A stretch of DNA of 25,472 nt from RZYP01 sp964386405 (GTDB lineage Bacteria > Bacillota > Negativicutes > Acidaminococcales > Acidaminococcaceae). Made by a program: the position numbers and the translations under genes. The notes under the pieces were generated by a model that saw nothing but the letters and a program-made list of their open reading frames with translations, searched no databases and had not been told where the DNA came from. The stretch is from the NCBI GenBank assembly GCA_964386405.1, contig CAYLRW010000020.1, positions 1-25,472 on the forward strand, in the 5' to 3' direction. Shown in pieces: positions 15,638 to 24,243 of the stretch. The stretch's first letter is position 1. Each line of letters opens with the position of its first letter.

Positions 15638-16189
15638 TTATTTAGTCTTGGTTTTCTGTCCTGAGGTTAACAAACTGGTATCACGTACAAGTGGGTCAGT
15701 CAAATCCATATGACCGTTCAGGCTAACTACTTTTTTACCTTCTACTAATATCTGAACTTTTTTAATTTCCGGGAATTCCGTTAAAGTATTGACGATAGCG
15801 CCCGTGACCATTAGTTCGTTGTAGGAACCGCCGCCCAGTTTTTTAATATCCTTGCTGAAATCAGCTGAGGCCACACCATCCTTGACAGTCAAGCCAAGAA
15901 CCTTAGTATCAGGAGGAAATGCATTGACCAGCTTGCTATCCTGCGGCTTTGCTTCAACTAAAGTGTGCAAGGCATTTTCGGCTGCGGACTTACCATTATC
16001 CTTAATTGTATACTTTTCCGGCAGCAGGTAACCTTGTCCATCACCTGTGGTTCTGTATACTACGAAGCTTTGCTCTTTAACAACTGGCTGGACAGCCGGC
16101 TTTTCCTCGGTTTTCGGTGTTGAACAGCCACTCACCAACATACAGAAAATCAAGAGTGGTGCTAAAAGCAATTTAAACCACTTCATCAT
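15638..16189 (-). CDS. GerMN-domain lipoprotein
   Basis: This 183-residue protein begins with a lipoprotein signal peptide and lipobox LVSGC (Cys22), followed by a short proline/lysine linker and one GerMN domain (about residues 42-170; TVKDGVASADFSKDI and GAIVNTLTEFPEIKKVQILVEGK are typical family stretches). GerMN domains occur in spore-germination GerM but also in non-sporulating species as envelope lipoproteins. The start overlaps the amidase stop (ATGATGA), with GGGGGTGA as the ribosome-binding site. The coupling suggests that both proteins work on the cell wall, as amidase-GerM pairs do in other Bacillota. Domain assignment is good; the precise role is open. Confidence 0.85.
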   Translation of the reverse strand: MMKWFKLLLAPLLIFCMLVSGCSTPKTEEKPAVQPVVKEQSFVVYRTTGDGQGYLLPEKYTIKDNGKSAAENALHTLVEAKPQDSKLVNAFPPDTKVLGLTVKDGVASADFSKDIKKLGGGSYNELMVTGAIVNTLTEFPEIKKVQILVEGKKVVSLNGHMDLTDPLVRDTSLLTSGQKTKTK

Positions 16190-17262
16190 TGATCACCCCC
16201 GGCTGCTGCAAAATAATCTTCTATACCGTCGGCAATCACTTTTGCCATTTTATTTTGGAACCAGTTGCTGCGGAGAAGTTTTTCCTCTTTTGGATTACTG
16301 AGAAAGGCCGTTTCTACGAGAACTGTAGGCATACTGCTTCTTTTATTTACATAGAAATTAGCCTGCCGCACACCTAAATCATCCAGGCCGAATTTCTTGG
16401 TTAATTCATCCTGGATAGCCGCGGCCGCCACTTTATCGTAATCTGTTTTGGGGAAAAAATAGGAGGTCATACCACCTATATTGGGATTCGTTGAAGCATT
16501 GCAATGGATACTGATAAACAAATCTGCGTCGTTCGCCTGTGCGACATCTACGCGTGCCTGCAGTTCCTGAGCATCAGTAGCATCCGGTCCATAAACATCT
16601 TTGTCATTCGTGCGCGTCATCGAAACCTGTGCACCTTTATCCAACAAGTAGTCACGCACTTTCATCGCAATCTTGAGGGTGATGTCCTTTTCTTTCGTTC
16701 CCTGTTTGCCAATCGCTCCCGGATCGGTGCCGCCATGACCAGGATCAAGGGTAACCATCTTGCCTTTAAGCCCTCCGCCGATTTCAAATGTTGGTTTTAC
16801 AGGTATACTCGGTATAACTGTATCCGTGCCACTTATCGGGGTAAAATTGCCGCTGCTGCTGGCAATGTCAATGACAATTCTGTCAGGTCTCTTAGTAACC
16901 GGATCTTTCTTTAAAACAAAAACTTTATAGTCCCCGCTTGCTAATTTACGCGTTAACGGCAACTGCAGCAAAGTTTTTTCACCCGTTGCCTGCAGCGCAA
17001 CATGATCAACAGTATCACTTTTAACCTTATAATCTTTTGAAACATAAGGCCGCAATCCTCCAATGACAGAAATCATCAAAGAATCATCATTAAGCACAGC
17101 CTGAGCTTCTGTAGGTCCGGTACAGTCCAGAACTACCCGGAACACATTCTCTTTGCTCACTCCCCAATGCAAGGCAGTTATTTCTGGCCCTGAGGCTTCT
17201 GCTATCATATTCAAAGCAAAACTAAACAAACAAACCAGCAAAACCAAAAGTTTTCTCAGCAA
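16186..17262 (-). CDS. N-acetylmuramoyl-L-alanine amidase, AMIN + Amidase_3
   Basis: This exported zinc amidase cleaves the bond between muramic acid and the stem peptide. The 358-residue protein has a signal peptide (about 1-24), an AMIN-type beta domain for envelope targeting (about 27-135), a serine/proline linker, and an Amidase_3 catalytic domain (about 165-355). Zinc ligands are His176 (DPGHGG), Glu191 and His253 (SIHCNA); the catalytic glutamate is Glu317 (VLVETAFLSN). The start is TTG: a GAGGTGAG site six bases upstream leaves no better choice. A promoter sits directly upstream, and the gene is coupled to the GerMN lipoprotein. Confidence 0.93.
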   Translation of the reverse strand: MLRKLLVLLVCLFSFALNMIAEASGPEITALHWGVSKENVFRVVLDCTGPTEAQAVLNDDSLMISVIGGLRPYVSKDYKVKSDTVDHVALQATGEKTLLQLPLTRKLASGDYKVFVLKKDPVTKRPDRIVIDIASSSGNFTPISGTDTVIPSIPVKPTFEIGGGLKGKMVTLDPGHGGTDPGAIGKQGTKEKDITLKIAMKVRDYLLDKGAQVSMTRTNDKDVYGPDATDAQELQARVDVAQANDADLFISIHCNASTNPNIGGMTSYFFPKTDYDKVAAAAIQDELTKKFGLDDLGVRQANFYVNKRSSMPTVLVETAFLSNPKEEKLLRSNWFQNKMAKVIADGIEDYFAAAGGDQ

Positions 17263-17298
17263 TTCGGACTCACCTCTTTTCGAACTTTATGTATCTAG

Positions 17299-17327
17299 AT
17301 TCTAACACCGGTCAGCGCACTTGTAAA
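17299..17327 (-). promoter_or_regulatory. Promoter of amidase-gerM
   Basis: Minus-strand TTTACA (17322-17327) and TAGAAT (17299-17304) are 17 bases apart. The -35 begins only a few bases after the DUF3006 stop, and no terminator intervenes, so the amidase pair can be transcribed both from here and by read-through from acpS-nnr. Confidence 0.75.
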
Positions 17328-17331
17328 TAAT

Positions 17332-17550
17332 TCAAGTCTGCTGCAGCAGCTCCCGCAAAAGGTTTTCTGTCTGTTTCAATGCTTTTTGGGTAGCTTTACC
17401 ATCCTTTTTGATGTTAATAGTGAGGACATCACCTTCCTGCAAGTCTTCCGGTAATAACTCTCTTGGCCAATTGATACTCAGACCATTTTCGCCGTAAAGT
17501 AACACTGCTTTTGTCCCTTCGAACCTGTCAATTGTTACTTCTATTTTCAT
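17332..17550 (-). CDS. DUF3006 domain protein
   Basis: The 72-residue protein matches the DUF3006 pattern: IDRFEGTKAVLL near the start, then a central WPRELLPEDLQEGDVL and a basic, amphipathic C-terminus. It is predicted to be a small cytosolic beta-barrel-like protein of unknown function. Its ATG shares one base with the nnr stop (TAATG), so it is translationally coupled to nnr. DUF3006 genes are common as small companions in Bacillota, often beside metallo-beta-lactamase or envelope genes. Confidence 0.8.
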   Translation of the reverse strand: MKIEVTIDRFEGTKAVLLYGENGLSINWPRELLPEDLQEGDVLTINIKKDGKATQKALKQTENLLRELLQQT

Positions 17551-19100
17551 TATTCTTCCTCCACTTTTTGTCTGGCACGCGGTAAAACTTCGCTAATCTG
17601 GCCGGCAGCCAAACCTATTTTGCCGTTTTCCGCTGCTAAATCACCAGCTAAACCATGAAGATAAACCCCAAGGACTGCAGCATCCACAGCAGAAAGTCCC
17701 TGTCCGAGCAAAGCTGCAATAATACCTGTTAGCACGTCGCCGCTGCCGCCCGTTGCCATACCCTCGTTGCCGGTAGTATTTAGATAAGCAGCGCCATTCG
17801 GTGCTGCGACGACTGTCGGTGCACCTTTTAAAACGACTACCGCCTGCCACTCTACTGCAAAACGCGAGGCAACAGCAAGGCGTTTGGCGTCTACATCTGC
17901 TGCATCATCATCAATCAATCTGGCCATTTCGGCAGGATGTGGAGTGATAATTTTTGGGCACTTCATCCCGCTTAAAATTTCCGTATGTCCAACCAGCGCC
18001 GTCAAGGCATCGGCATCAATTACTGCAGGCTTGCTGCAGCCTTGCAAAATATCGCGTATAACTTCTTTGGTAGGTTCTGAAGTTCCGAGACCAGGGCCGA
18101 CAGCCAAAACATCACTTTTTTCCAGCCAATGTCTGACATCGCCCACAGCACCGCCGCCTAAAACACCAGGCATTCTTTCAATCAAGCCCTGCACCATCAC
18201 TTCATTTAATTTTGCCGCCAGAATATTTTGCGAACTTAAAGCTGTGAGCAGAGTTACAAGTCCTGCGCCTGCCTTTACAGCAGCGTAACTGCAAAGAGCT
18301 GCAGCTCCTGTAAAACCTGGTGACCCTGCTAAAACCGCAACTCGACCCGCCATTCCTTTATGCGCATTACCTTGGCGTTGTGGCAGCTTCGCTTTAGCCA
18401 ACCTCTTCGTTATCAACTCATTTTTGCAATCTGCTCCAGCAAGAAGATCTGCTGGGATACCAATCTCCGCCACCATAATTTCGCCCGCATGGGCAGCTCC
18501 CGGATAGAGATACAGACCAGGTTTCGGTGCTGCCAGGGTCACAGTAACGTCAGCCATAACAGCATCTTGAGACGCTTTACCCGTATCAGGTTCAACACCG
18601 CTTGGTATATCAATTGCTAACACTGGCGCTGCCATGCTGTTGATTAACTTGGCAGCTCGTGCAAACGTAAGATTCAGTTCACCTCGAAAACCTGTGCCCA
18701 GTAAACCGTCGATAACAAGGTCTGCCAATTCACCGGCAATTGCCGCCTTATCCCAGTCCTGTTCGGTTCTTACGGTAAATAGAAACGGATTACATTTCTG
18801 CAAAACTGCTAACTGCGTAAGTGCATCACCGGTATAAGCGTCTGACTCCGCAAACAAAATAACTGTAACCTGTGCACCACGAGCAAGCAAAGTTCTTGCT
18901 GCGACAAAACCATCACCGGCATTGTTCCCCTTACCGGCAAATACTACAATCTTCTTATTCCTGCAATCCTCCAGTATGTTTTCCGCGGTAGCAGCCACGG
19001 CACGCCCAGCGTTTTCCATCAAAAGCAGCCCCGGCAGCCCAAATTCCTTTGTGGTTGCAGCATCTATCTGTTGCATTTCTTCAGCTAAAAACAGCTTCAT
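17550..19100 (-). CDS. nnr: Bifunctional NAD(P)H-hydrate epimerase/dehydratase
   Basis: This enzyme repairs NADHX and NADPHX, damaged hydrated cofactors. The 516-residue protein fuses an N-terminal YjeF_N epimerase domain (about 1-215; GKGNNAGDG at 56-64, GLLGTG, DIPSGVEPDTG) to a C-terminal ADP-dependent dehydratase of the ribokinase-like fold (about 225-510; GPGLGT, DADAL, TPHPAE and GGSGD with the catalytic Asp455). The ATG overlaps the acpS stop by four bases, and GGAAGGTG is the ribosome-binding site. acpS next to nnr is a frequent arrangement in Bacillota and Actinobacteria. Confidence 0.95.
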   Translation of the reverse strand: MKLFLAEEMQQIDAATTKEFGLPGLLLMENAGRAVAATAENILEDCRNKKIVVFAGKGNNAGDGFVAARTLLARGAQVTVILFAESDAYTGDALTQLAVLQKCNPFLFTVRTEQDWDKAAIAGELADLVIDGLLGTGFRGELNLTFARAAKLINSMAAPVLAIDIPSGVEPDTGKASQDAVMADVTVTLAAPKPGLYLYPGAAHAGEIMVAEIGIPADLLAGADCKNELITKRLAKAKLPQRQGNAHKGMAGRVAVLAGSPGFTGAAALCSYAAVKAGAGLVTLLTALSSQNILAAKLNEVMVQGLIERMPGVLGGGAVGDVRHWLEKSDVLAVGPGLGTSEPTKEVIRDILQGCSKPAVIDADALTALVGHTEILSGMKCPKIITPHPAEMARLIDDDAADVDAKRLAVASRFAVEWQAVVVLKGAPTVVAAPNGAAYLNTTGNEGMATGGSGDVLTGIIAALLGQGLSAVDAAVLGVYLHGLAGDLAAENGKIGLAAGQISEVLPRARQKVEEE

Positions 19101-19483
19101 ATCTTATCACCTTCCAGAATAACTTGCGCCAAGCCATATTCTTTGGTATGACTTAGCGAAACATGTAAATATTTACAGCCTAAATCATCAGCTCTTACTT
19201 GAAAACTCCCTGTAAGTTTTATAGCAGGTTTGCCAAGTTCATTGTTAGTTATTTCCACGTCACGCATACTCGCACTGCGAAAACCAGTGCCAAGCGCTTT
19301 GGCTGCAGCTTCCTTGGCAGCAAAGCGAGCGGCAAAGCTCATAGCCTGCTGTTTACCGCGCGCCAGACAATAATCAATTTCTGCCTGCGTGTACACCTTT
19401 TGGACAAAGCGGGGATTTTCAATTGCTTTCTTTATTCTTGCAACCTCAACAAGATCGCAGCCCATACCAATAATCACTTTCAT
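19097..19483 (-). CDS. acpS: Holo-[acyl-carrier-protein] synthase AcpS
   Basis: AcpS moves 4'-phosphopantetheine from CoA to the serine of acyl carrier protein, starting fatty-acid synthesis. The family hallmarks are present: GMGCDLVEVARI at the N-terminus with the Mg-binding Asp, and FAAKEAAAKALGTG with the second Mg ligand Glu. The frame is open to an upstream ATG at 19528 (143 residues), but that start has no ribosome-binding site and adds a non-family extension. I choose the second of two adjacent ATGs (MKVIIGMG, 128 residues). A GTG two codons later gives the exact family start (MIIGMG) with AAGGGA nine bases upstream and is a real alternative. First gene of acpS-nnr-DUF3006. Confidence 0.9.
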   Translation of the reverse strand: MKVIIGMGCDLVEVARIKKAIENPRFVQKVYTQAEIDYCLARGKQQAMSFAARFAAKEAAAKALGTGFRSASMRDVEITNNELGKPAIKLTGSFQVRADDLGCKYLHVSLSHTKEYGLAQVILEGDKI

Positions 19484-19677
19484 CATTCCCTTGTCAGCCT
19501 TTGATTGTTTTATAACAAATCTATCCATTTTCTATTATTCTCTTTTTTTTTATAAATCCCTGCCTGTCTAGTCACTGGGCCCTTCATCCGCCTGCTTGGC
19601 TGTTAAAAGTATAATTTTAAATATATTACATACTCGCTCTCTATATCGCCTGTATTCATGCGGTTTACAGCAAAAAG

Positions 19678-19724
19678 AAAAAGTTGCCGCAGATAACATC
19701 AAAGTACGTCTGACGGCAACTTTT
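19678..19724 (-). terminator. Terminator after the CoA-disulfide reductase gene
   Basis: On the minus strand a GTTGCCG/CGGCAAC stem, extendable by A-T pairs and by an inner CAG/CTG step, encloses about 24 bases and is followed by TTTTTCTTTTT. It lies about 20 bases after the gene. The rest of the gap to acpS (19529-19677) shows only a lone TATAAA near 19550 that could be an acpS -10 box, without a good -35. Confidence 0.8.
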
Positions 19725-19746
19725 ATTTTATGATATTTTTGTGAAC

Positions 19747-21447
19747 TTATTGGGGTTTGCTGCCTTCTGTTTCATAAGGCCAGCCACTCATCCCACCCTC
19801 CAGACTTTGGACATTTTCATAGCCAAGAGACCGCATAATAGTTTCAGCCTCATAACCGCGCAAATCAATCTGGCAGGAGCAAATCAATCTGGCTTTCTTG
19901 TCTGTAAATACTTTTTCAGCTTCACTGCGCAGACTTCCCAAAGGCAAATTAACAATATTGGCACAGCCTGCAATCCGGTTAGCCGCGTACTCACCTGGTG
20001 TCCGCACGTCAACTAAGGTATAGGAAGAATCCCCTTTAATTTTTTGGAAGTCCTTCGGATTAATGCTGCGTAAGTGCCCAGCAAATTTGTTCATTAATAC
20101 GTTAGCAGCAGTAGAAACATTATCAATCGGACCGTTAAACGGCGGTGCATAACCGTAATCAATATTGCTCAGGTCTTCAACCTTAGCACCAAAAGCCATT
20201 GCCGTTGCAATAGCATCAATGCGTTTATCCACGCCGCCTGTACCTACAGCCTGTGCGCCTATTACGCGATGCGAGCCGACTTCAGCCAGCAGCTTCAAAA
20301 TCAGGCGGTTGGCCCCCGGCATATAACCGAGGCGGTCAAAACCTGGCACTACAACACTTTCAAATTTAAGGCCTGCCTTTTGCGCGCTGGTTTCATTCAA
20401 GCCCGTACTGCCTGCCTGCCAGTTCAACACCTGGCAGATGCCGGTATTCAGAATGCCAGGATATTTTATTTCGTCGCCGGCAATATTATCGGCAATAACT
20501 CGTCCATGCTTATTAGCTGTAGATCCCATCGGGGTAAACAATTTAGCTTTGCTGATAAGATTGGTATTTTCTGCACAGTCACCACCGGCATAAATATCGG
20601 GATCGCTGGTCTCTAGGTATTCGTTAACCGCAATGCTGCCGCTCGGTCCGATTTCAATACCAGCCTCGCGCGCCAGTTCAACATTCGGTCTGACACCAAC
20701 GGCAACAATGACCAGTTGAGCAGGAATCAGCCTCTTATCGGTTTTAACCGCAGTGACTTTGGTACTTCCTTCTATCGTCACGGTTTTCTCGTTCAGATAA
20801 AGGTTAATACCAGCTTTTAACACCGGCTTCTGCAGCAAATCAGCCATTTCTTTATCCAGCATCTGCGGCAATATTCTGTCCTGCATTTCGACAATATTGA
20901 CTGTCAGACCTTGTTTATGAAAAGCTTCGGCAAGTTCCATTCCAACCAAACCTGCACCCACGATTACAACGTCCGTAACTTTGTTTTCAGTCATATCTTT
21001 TTTAACGGCATGCACATCCCAAGGAAACCAAAAGTTATGTACGCCATCTAAATCAGCACCCGGAATAGGTAATTTGACTGGCGTGGAGCCGGTGGCTAGA
21101 ACTAATTTATCGTATGGTAAAACTTTAGTTTCACCGGTATCACGATTCAGGTACGTCACAGTATGCTCGCTGCGGTTGATTGCTGTCGCCTCATGTCTGA
21201 CAAGCACTTCAACTCCTTTTACCTCTCTGAAATAAGCAGCATCACGAATTCCCTGTGGTCCATTGGTAAAACAGCCAAATTCTTTAACATCGCCGCCTAT
21301 ATAATAAGGAAAACCACAAGCACCATAACTGACTTCACTGCCGCGCTCCAAAACGATGATTTCTGCGTCCTTATCACGTCTGCGCAGTCTGGAAGCCGTT
21401 TTCATGCCTGCGGCGACACCGCCGATAATTACTATTCTTTTTCCCAT
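19747..21447 (-). CDS. CoA-disulfide reductase with C-terminal rhodanese
   Basis: This flavoprotein of the pyridine nucleotide-disulfide reductase family reduces CoA disulfides or persulfides with NAD(P)H, in redox defence or sulfur metabolism. The 566-residue protein has an FAD-binding GGVAAGM (9-15), the single active-site Cys44 in SYGACGFPYYIGG, a second Rossmann motif GAGLVGMELAEA near 163, the FAD-binding YAGGDCAE near 292 and a dimerisation domain. A rhodanese domain follows from about residue 465, with the sulfur-carrying loop CQIDLRG (Cys525). This layout equals the CoADR-RHD type. GGAGGG before the ATG fixes the start. Single-gene unit with its own promoter. Confidence 0.92.
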   Translation of the reverse strand: MGKRIVIIGGVAAGMKTASRLRRRDKDAEIIVLERGSEVSYGACGFPYYIGGDVKEFGCFTNGPQGIRDAAYFREVKGVEVLVRHEATAINRSEHTVTYLNRDTGETKVLPYDKLVLATGSTPVKLPIPGADLDGVHNFWFPWDVHAVKKDMTENKVTDVVIVGAGLVGMELAEAFHKQGLTVNIVEMQDRILPQMLDKEMADLLQKPVLKAGINLYLNEKTVTIEGSTKVTAVKTDKRLIPAQLVIVAVGVRPNVELAREAGIEIGPSGSIAVNEYLETSDPDIYAGGDCAENTNLISKAKLFTPMGSTANKHGRVIADNIAGDEIKYPGILNTGICQVLNWQAGSTGLNETSAQKAGLKFESVVVPGFDRLGYMPGANRLILKLLAEVGSHRVIGAQAVGTGGVDKRIDAIATAMAFGAKVEDLSNIDYGYAPPFNGPIDNVSTAANVLMNKFAGHLRSINPKDFQKIKGDSSYTLVDVRTPGEYAANRIAGCANIVNLPLGSLRSEAEKVFTDKKARLICSCQIDLRGYEAETIMRSLGYENVQSLEGGMSGWPYETEGSKPQ

Positions 21448-21486
21448 GCTCGTCCCTCCTCAAATGAAAACCTTTATCTACCCTTC

Positions 21487-21515
21487 ATTATAACTGCAAA
21501 AGGGGCCGGTTTCAA
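21487..21515 (-). promoter_or_regulatory. Promoter of the CoA-disulfide reductase gene
   Basis: Minus-strand TTGAAA (21510-21515) and TATAAT (21487-21492) are exactly 17 bases apart. The -35 lies in the loop and descending stem of the clpB terminator, and the -10 directly after its T tract. The start would be near 21480, about 33 bases before the ATG. Confidence 0.8.
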
Positions 21516-21528
21516 TGAACCGGCCCCT
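21497..21528 (-). terminator. Terminator of clpB
   Basis: A GC-rich perfect 11-bp stem (AGGGGCCGGTT/AACCGGCCCCT) with a 6-base loop and TTTT on the minus strand begins 6 bases after the clpB stop. It overlaps the promoter of the next gene. Confidence 0.9.
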
Positions 21529-21534
21529 CAGTAA

Positions 21535-24084
21535 TTATTTTTGCTTTTCCAAGTCAATATTACCATGGTTTAAAACAACCTTGATGCTTTCACCGTTTTT
21601 AATTTCACCGGCGACAATCTTTTTGCCAAGAATAGTTTCCACGGTATGAACGATCAAACGTTTCAGTGGTCTGGCACCGAACGAAATATCAAAACCGGCT
21701 GCGGCCAGATATTCAACCGCTTCCTCCGTGTAGGAAAGCTTAAGTTCGAGTTGATTATCAAGACGTTCGCCAAGTTCATCCAGTACCAATCTGACGATAT
21801 CCTTGATCTGTCCTTGCCCCAAGGCATGGAAGACTACAATGTCGTCAACACGGTTGAGGAATTCCGGGCGGAAGAAATTCATCAGCAGGCTTTGGATTTC
21901 CTCACGGGAAACTTGACCTTGTTTCTTGAGAATATCTGCCGAACCAAGGTTACTGGTCATAATAATCAACGTATTTTTGAAGTCAACATTACGACCTTGC
22001 CCATCTGTCAAGCGTCCATCATCGAGCACCTGCAGCAGCACATTGAAAACGTCGGCATGTGCCTTTTCGATTTCGTCCAGCAAAATCACGGCATACGGAT
22101 GACGTCTGACAGCTTCAGTCAGCTGGCCGCCTTCTTCATAACCTACATAACCCGGAGGTGCGCCAATCAAACGGGATACGGTGTGTTTCTCCATGTATTC
22201 ACTCATATCGATACGAATCATATTACGTTCGTCGTCAAAGAGAACTTCAGCCAAAGCTTTGGCCAATTCCGTCTTGCCAACCCCTGTGGGTCCGAGAAAG
22301 ATGAAGGAACCGATTGGTCTCGAAGGATCCTTGATACCGGCACGCGCACGCACAACTGCTTCGCTGACTGCCTTGATTGCTTCATCCTGGCCAACAACGC
22401 GTTTGTGCAGAATTTCTTCCAGATGCACCAGCTTATCGCGTTCACCTTCAACCAGTCTTTGTACAGGAATGCCTGTCCAGGTGCTTACAACTTTGGAAAT
22501 ATCATCCTCATCTACTTCTTCTTTTAACAGAACCTCACCATCGCCGCCGGCTTTACCGGATTCCAATTCTGCCAGCTTTTTCTCCAGGTCAGGCAAGCGT
22601 CCATATTTAAGTTCGGCCAGCTTGTTCAGATTATAGTCACGTTCTGCGGTTTCCATTTCCTGTTTCACTTCATCAATTTCACGTTTAACTTCACGTACTT
22701 TGGCAATAGCAGCTTTCTCACGATCCCAACGGGCAGTAAGTTCATCGTTAGCTTTTTTGAGCTCTGCCAGTTCTTCTTCCAACTTTTTCATTCTTTCCTT
22801 GGATTGCGGATCAGTTTCTTTGCTCAGTGCCTGTGCTTCTATTTCCAATTGCAGAATACGACGTTTGCTTTCGTCTAGTTCAGCCGGGAGCGAATCTATC
22901 TCTGTACGCAGACGTGCTGAGGCTTCATCGACCAGGTCAATCGCTTTATCCGGCAGGAATCTGTCGTTGATATAGCGGTCAGATAAAACGGCCGCCGCCA
23001 CAAGCGCTGCATCTTTAATTCTCACGCCGTGATGTACTTCATATCTTTCCTTCAAGCCACGCAAAATGGAGATGGTATCTTCCACGCTTGGCTGTTTAAC
23101 CATAACTGGCTGGAATCTGCGTTCCAGGGCACTGTCCTTTTCAATATATTTGCGATATTCATTCAAAGTAGTGGCACCGATGCATCTGAGTTCACCGCGC
23201 GCCAGCATTGGTTTCAGGATATTGCCGGCATCCATGGCACCCTCGGCAGCTCCTGCCCCTACCACGGTATGCAGTTCATCAATGAACATAATAATCTGAC
23301 CGGCTGAATCGGAAACTGCTTTCAAAACCTTCTTCAAACGTTCTTCAAATTCGCCGCGGAATTTGGCCCCGGCAACCAAAGAAGCTAAATCAAGAGCATA
23401 AAGCATCTTATTCTTCAGCATTTCCGGTACATCGCCAGAAACAATACGACGGGCCAAACCTTCAACGATAGCAGTCTTACCTACCCCCGGCTCACCAATC
23501 AGCACCGGATTATTCTTTTTGCGGCGTGATAATATTTCGATGGTACGTCTAATTTCTTCATCACGGCCGATAACAGGGTCAAGGTCACCTTTGCGCGCCT
23601 TTTCCGTTAAATCCTGGCCATATTTTTCTAAGGTTTTTTGATTTTCTTCGTCACCCTTACCACTAACATACTGCATATATAAAGCCTTCACTTTCTTTTT
23701 GTCTATACCGTATTTTTTGCACAAGGCAACGACATCATTATCGCCGTCCTCCACCAACGCTCCTACCAGATCAGCAATATTGATCTCATTTTCACCAGCG
23801 TCTTTTTCTGCCAAACCAAAAACACGTGCCAATCCCATGCTCATGCGCAGGGCGTCCTGGCCTTTGACCTGCGGTATTTTACGCAGCAAATCTTTTGCTT
23901 CCTGCGTAAAAGCCCTTTCATCAATTTTCAAGCTTTGCAGCAAAAACTTAAAAAAGCCTTCCTGTCCACACAAAGAGGCCAGAAGATGAACCGTGCTCAA
24001 TTCCTGGTTATAGTTCATAACTGCCTGCTGCTGTGCAGCTTCCAACAATGTTTTTACCTCATCACTGTAACGATCTTCCTTCAT
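21535..24084 (-). CDS. clpB: ATP-dependent disaggregase ClpB
   Basis: ClpB is the heat-shock AAA+ protein that resolves aggregates with DnaK. The 849-residue protein has a Clp N-domain (about 1-140), the first AAA+ module with Walker A GEPGVGKT (197-204) and MFIDELHTVVGAG, a long charged coiled-coil middle domain (about 400-520, which distinguishes ClpB from ClpA and ClpC), and a second AAA+ module with Walker A GPTGVGKT and a C-terminal domain with GARPLKR. An ATG eight codons upstream is open, but GGAGGTG eight bases before the internal ATG (MKEDRYSDEVKT) fixes 24084. No ClpP-contact IGF/L loop is expected or seen. Single-gene unit. Confidence 0.96.
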   Translation of the reverse strand: MKEDRYSDEVKTLLEAAQQQAVMNYNQELSTVHLLASLCGQEGFFKFLLQSLKIDERAFTQEAKDLLRKIPQVKGQDALRMSMGLARVFGLAEKDAGENEINIADLVGALVEDGDNDVVALCKKYGIDKKKVKALYMQYVSGKGDEENQKTLEKYGQDLTEKARKGDLDPVIGRDEEIRRTIEILSRRKKNNPVLIGEPGVGKTAIVEGLARRIVSGDVPEMLKNKMLYALDLASLVAGAKFRGEFEERLKKVLKAVSDSAGQIIMFIDELHTVVGAGAAEGAMDAGNILKPMLARGELRCIGATTLNEYRKYIEKDSALERRFQPVMVKQPSVEDTISILRGLKERYEVHHGVRIKDAALVAAAVLSDRYINDRFLPDKAIDLVDEASARLRTEIDSLPAELDESKRRILQLEIEAQALSKETDPQSKERMKKLEEELAELKKANDELTARWDREKAAIAKVREVKREIDEVKQEMETAERDYNLNKLAELKYGRLPDLEKKLAELESGKAGGDGEVLLKEEVDEDDISKVVSTWTGIPVQRLVEGERDKLVHLEEILHKRVVGQDEAIKAVSEAVVRARAGIKDPSRPIGSFIFLGPTGVGKTELAKALAEVLFDDERNMIRIDMSEYMEKHTVSRLIGAPPGYVGYEEGGQLTEAVRRHPYAVILLDEIEKAHADVFNVLLQVLDDGRLTDGQGRNVDFKNTLIIMTSNLGSADILKKQGQVSREEIQSLLMNFFRPEFLNRVDDIVVFHALGQGQIKDIVRLVLDELGERLDNQLELKLSYTEEAVEYLAAAGFDISFGARPLKRLIVHTVETILGKKIVAGEIKNGESIKVVLNHGNIDLEKQK

Positions 24085-24214
24085 AACTTTTACACCTCCA
24101 CAAAACATAGTTTATTCATAATTTTTGTTTTTTATGCTGAATTTGCTATCTACACTTGTCGTTAACGCTTGCAGTTACAGCTTCTACCGTCAAGTACAAA
24201 CATTTTCTGTTTTT

Positions 24215-24243
24215 ATTCTAAAACCAAAAAGTCAAAAAGTCAA
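24215..24243 (-). promoter_or_regulatory. Promoter of clpB
   Basis: Minus-strand TTGACT (24238-24243) and TAGAAT (24215-24220) are 17 bases apart. The start would be near 24208, giving a leader of about 120 bases before the clpB ATG with no evident CIRCE element (TTAGCACTC-N9-GAGTGCTAA). Confidence 0.75.

Noticed and set aside
19486..19528. The upstream ATG at 19528 as the acpS start.
   Set aside because: No Shine-Dalgarno site precedes it, and the added 15 residues lie before the conserved family N-terminus.
19600..19677. An 18-codon minus-strand frame (MNTGDIESEYVIY...) in the gap between the CoA-disulfide reductase terminator and acpS.
   Set aside because: It has no ribosome-binding site and no promoter, and lies just past a terminator; chance is the simplest explanation.
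21646..22527. A 293-codon plus-strand open frame inside clpB.
   Set aside because: It is the antisense frame of the conserved second AAA+ module; no start signal or recognisable domain.
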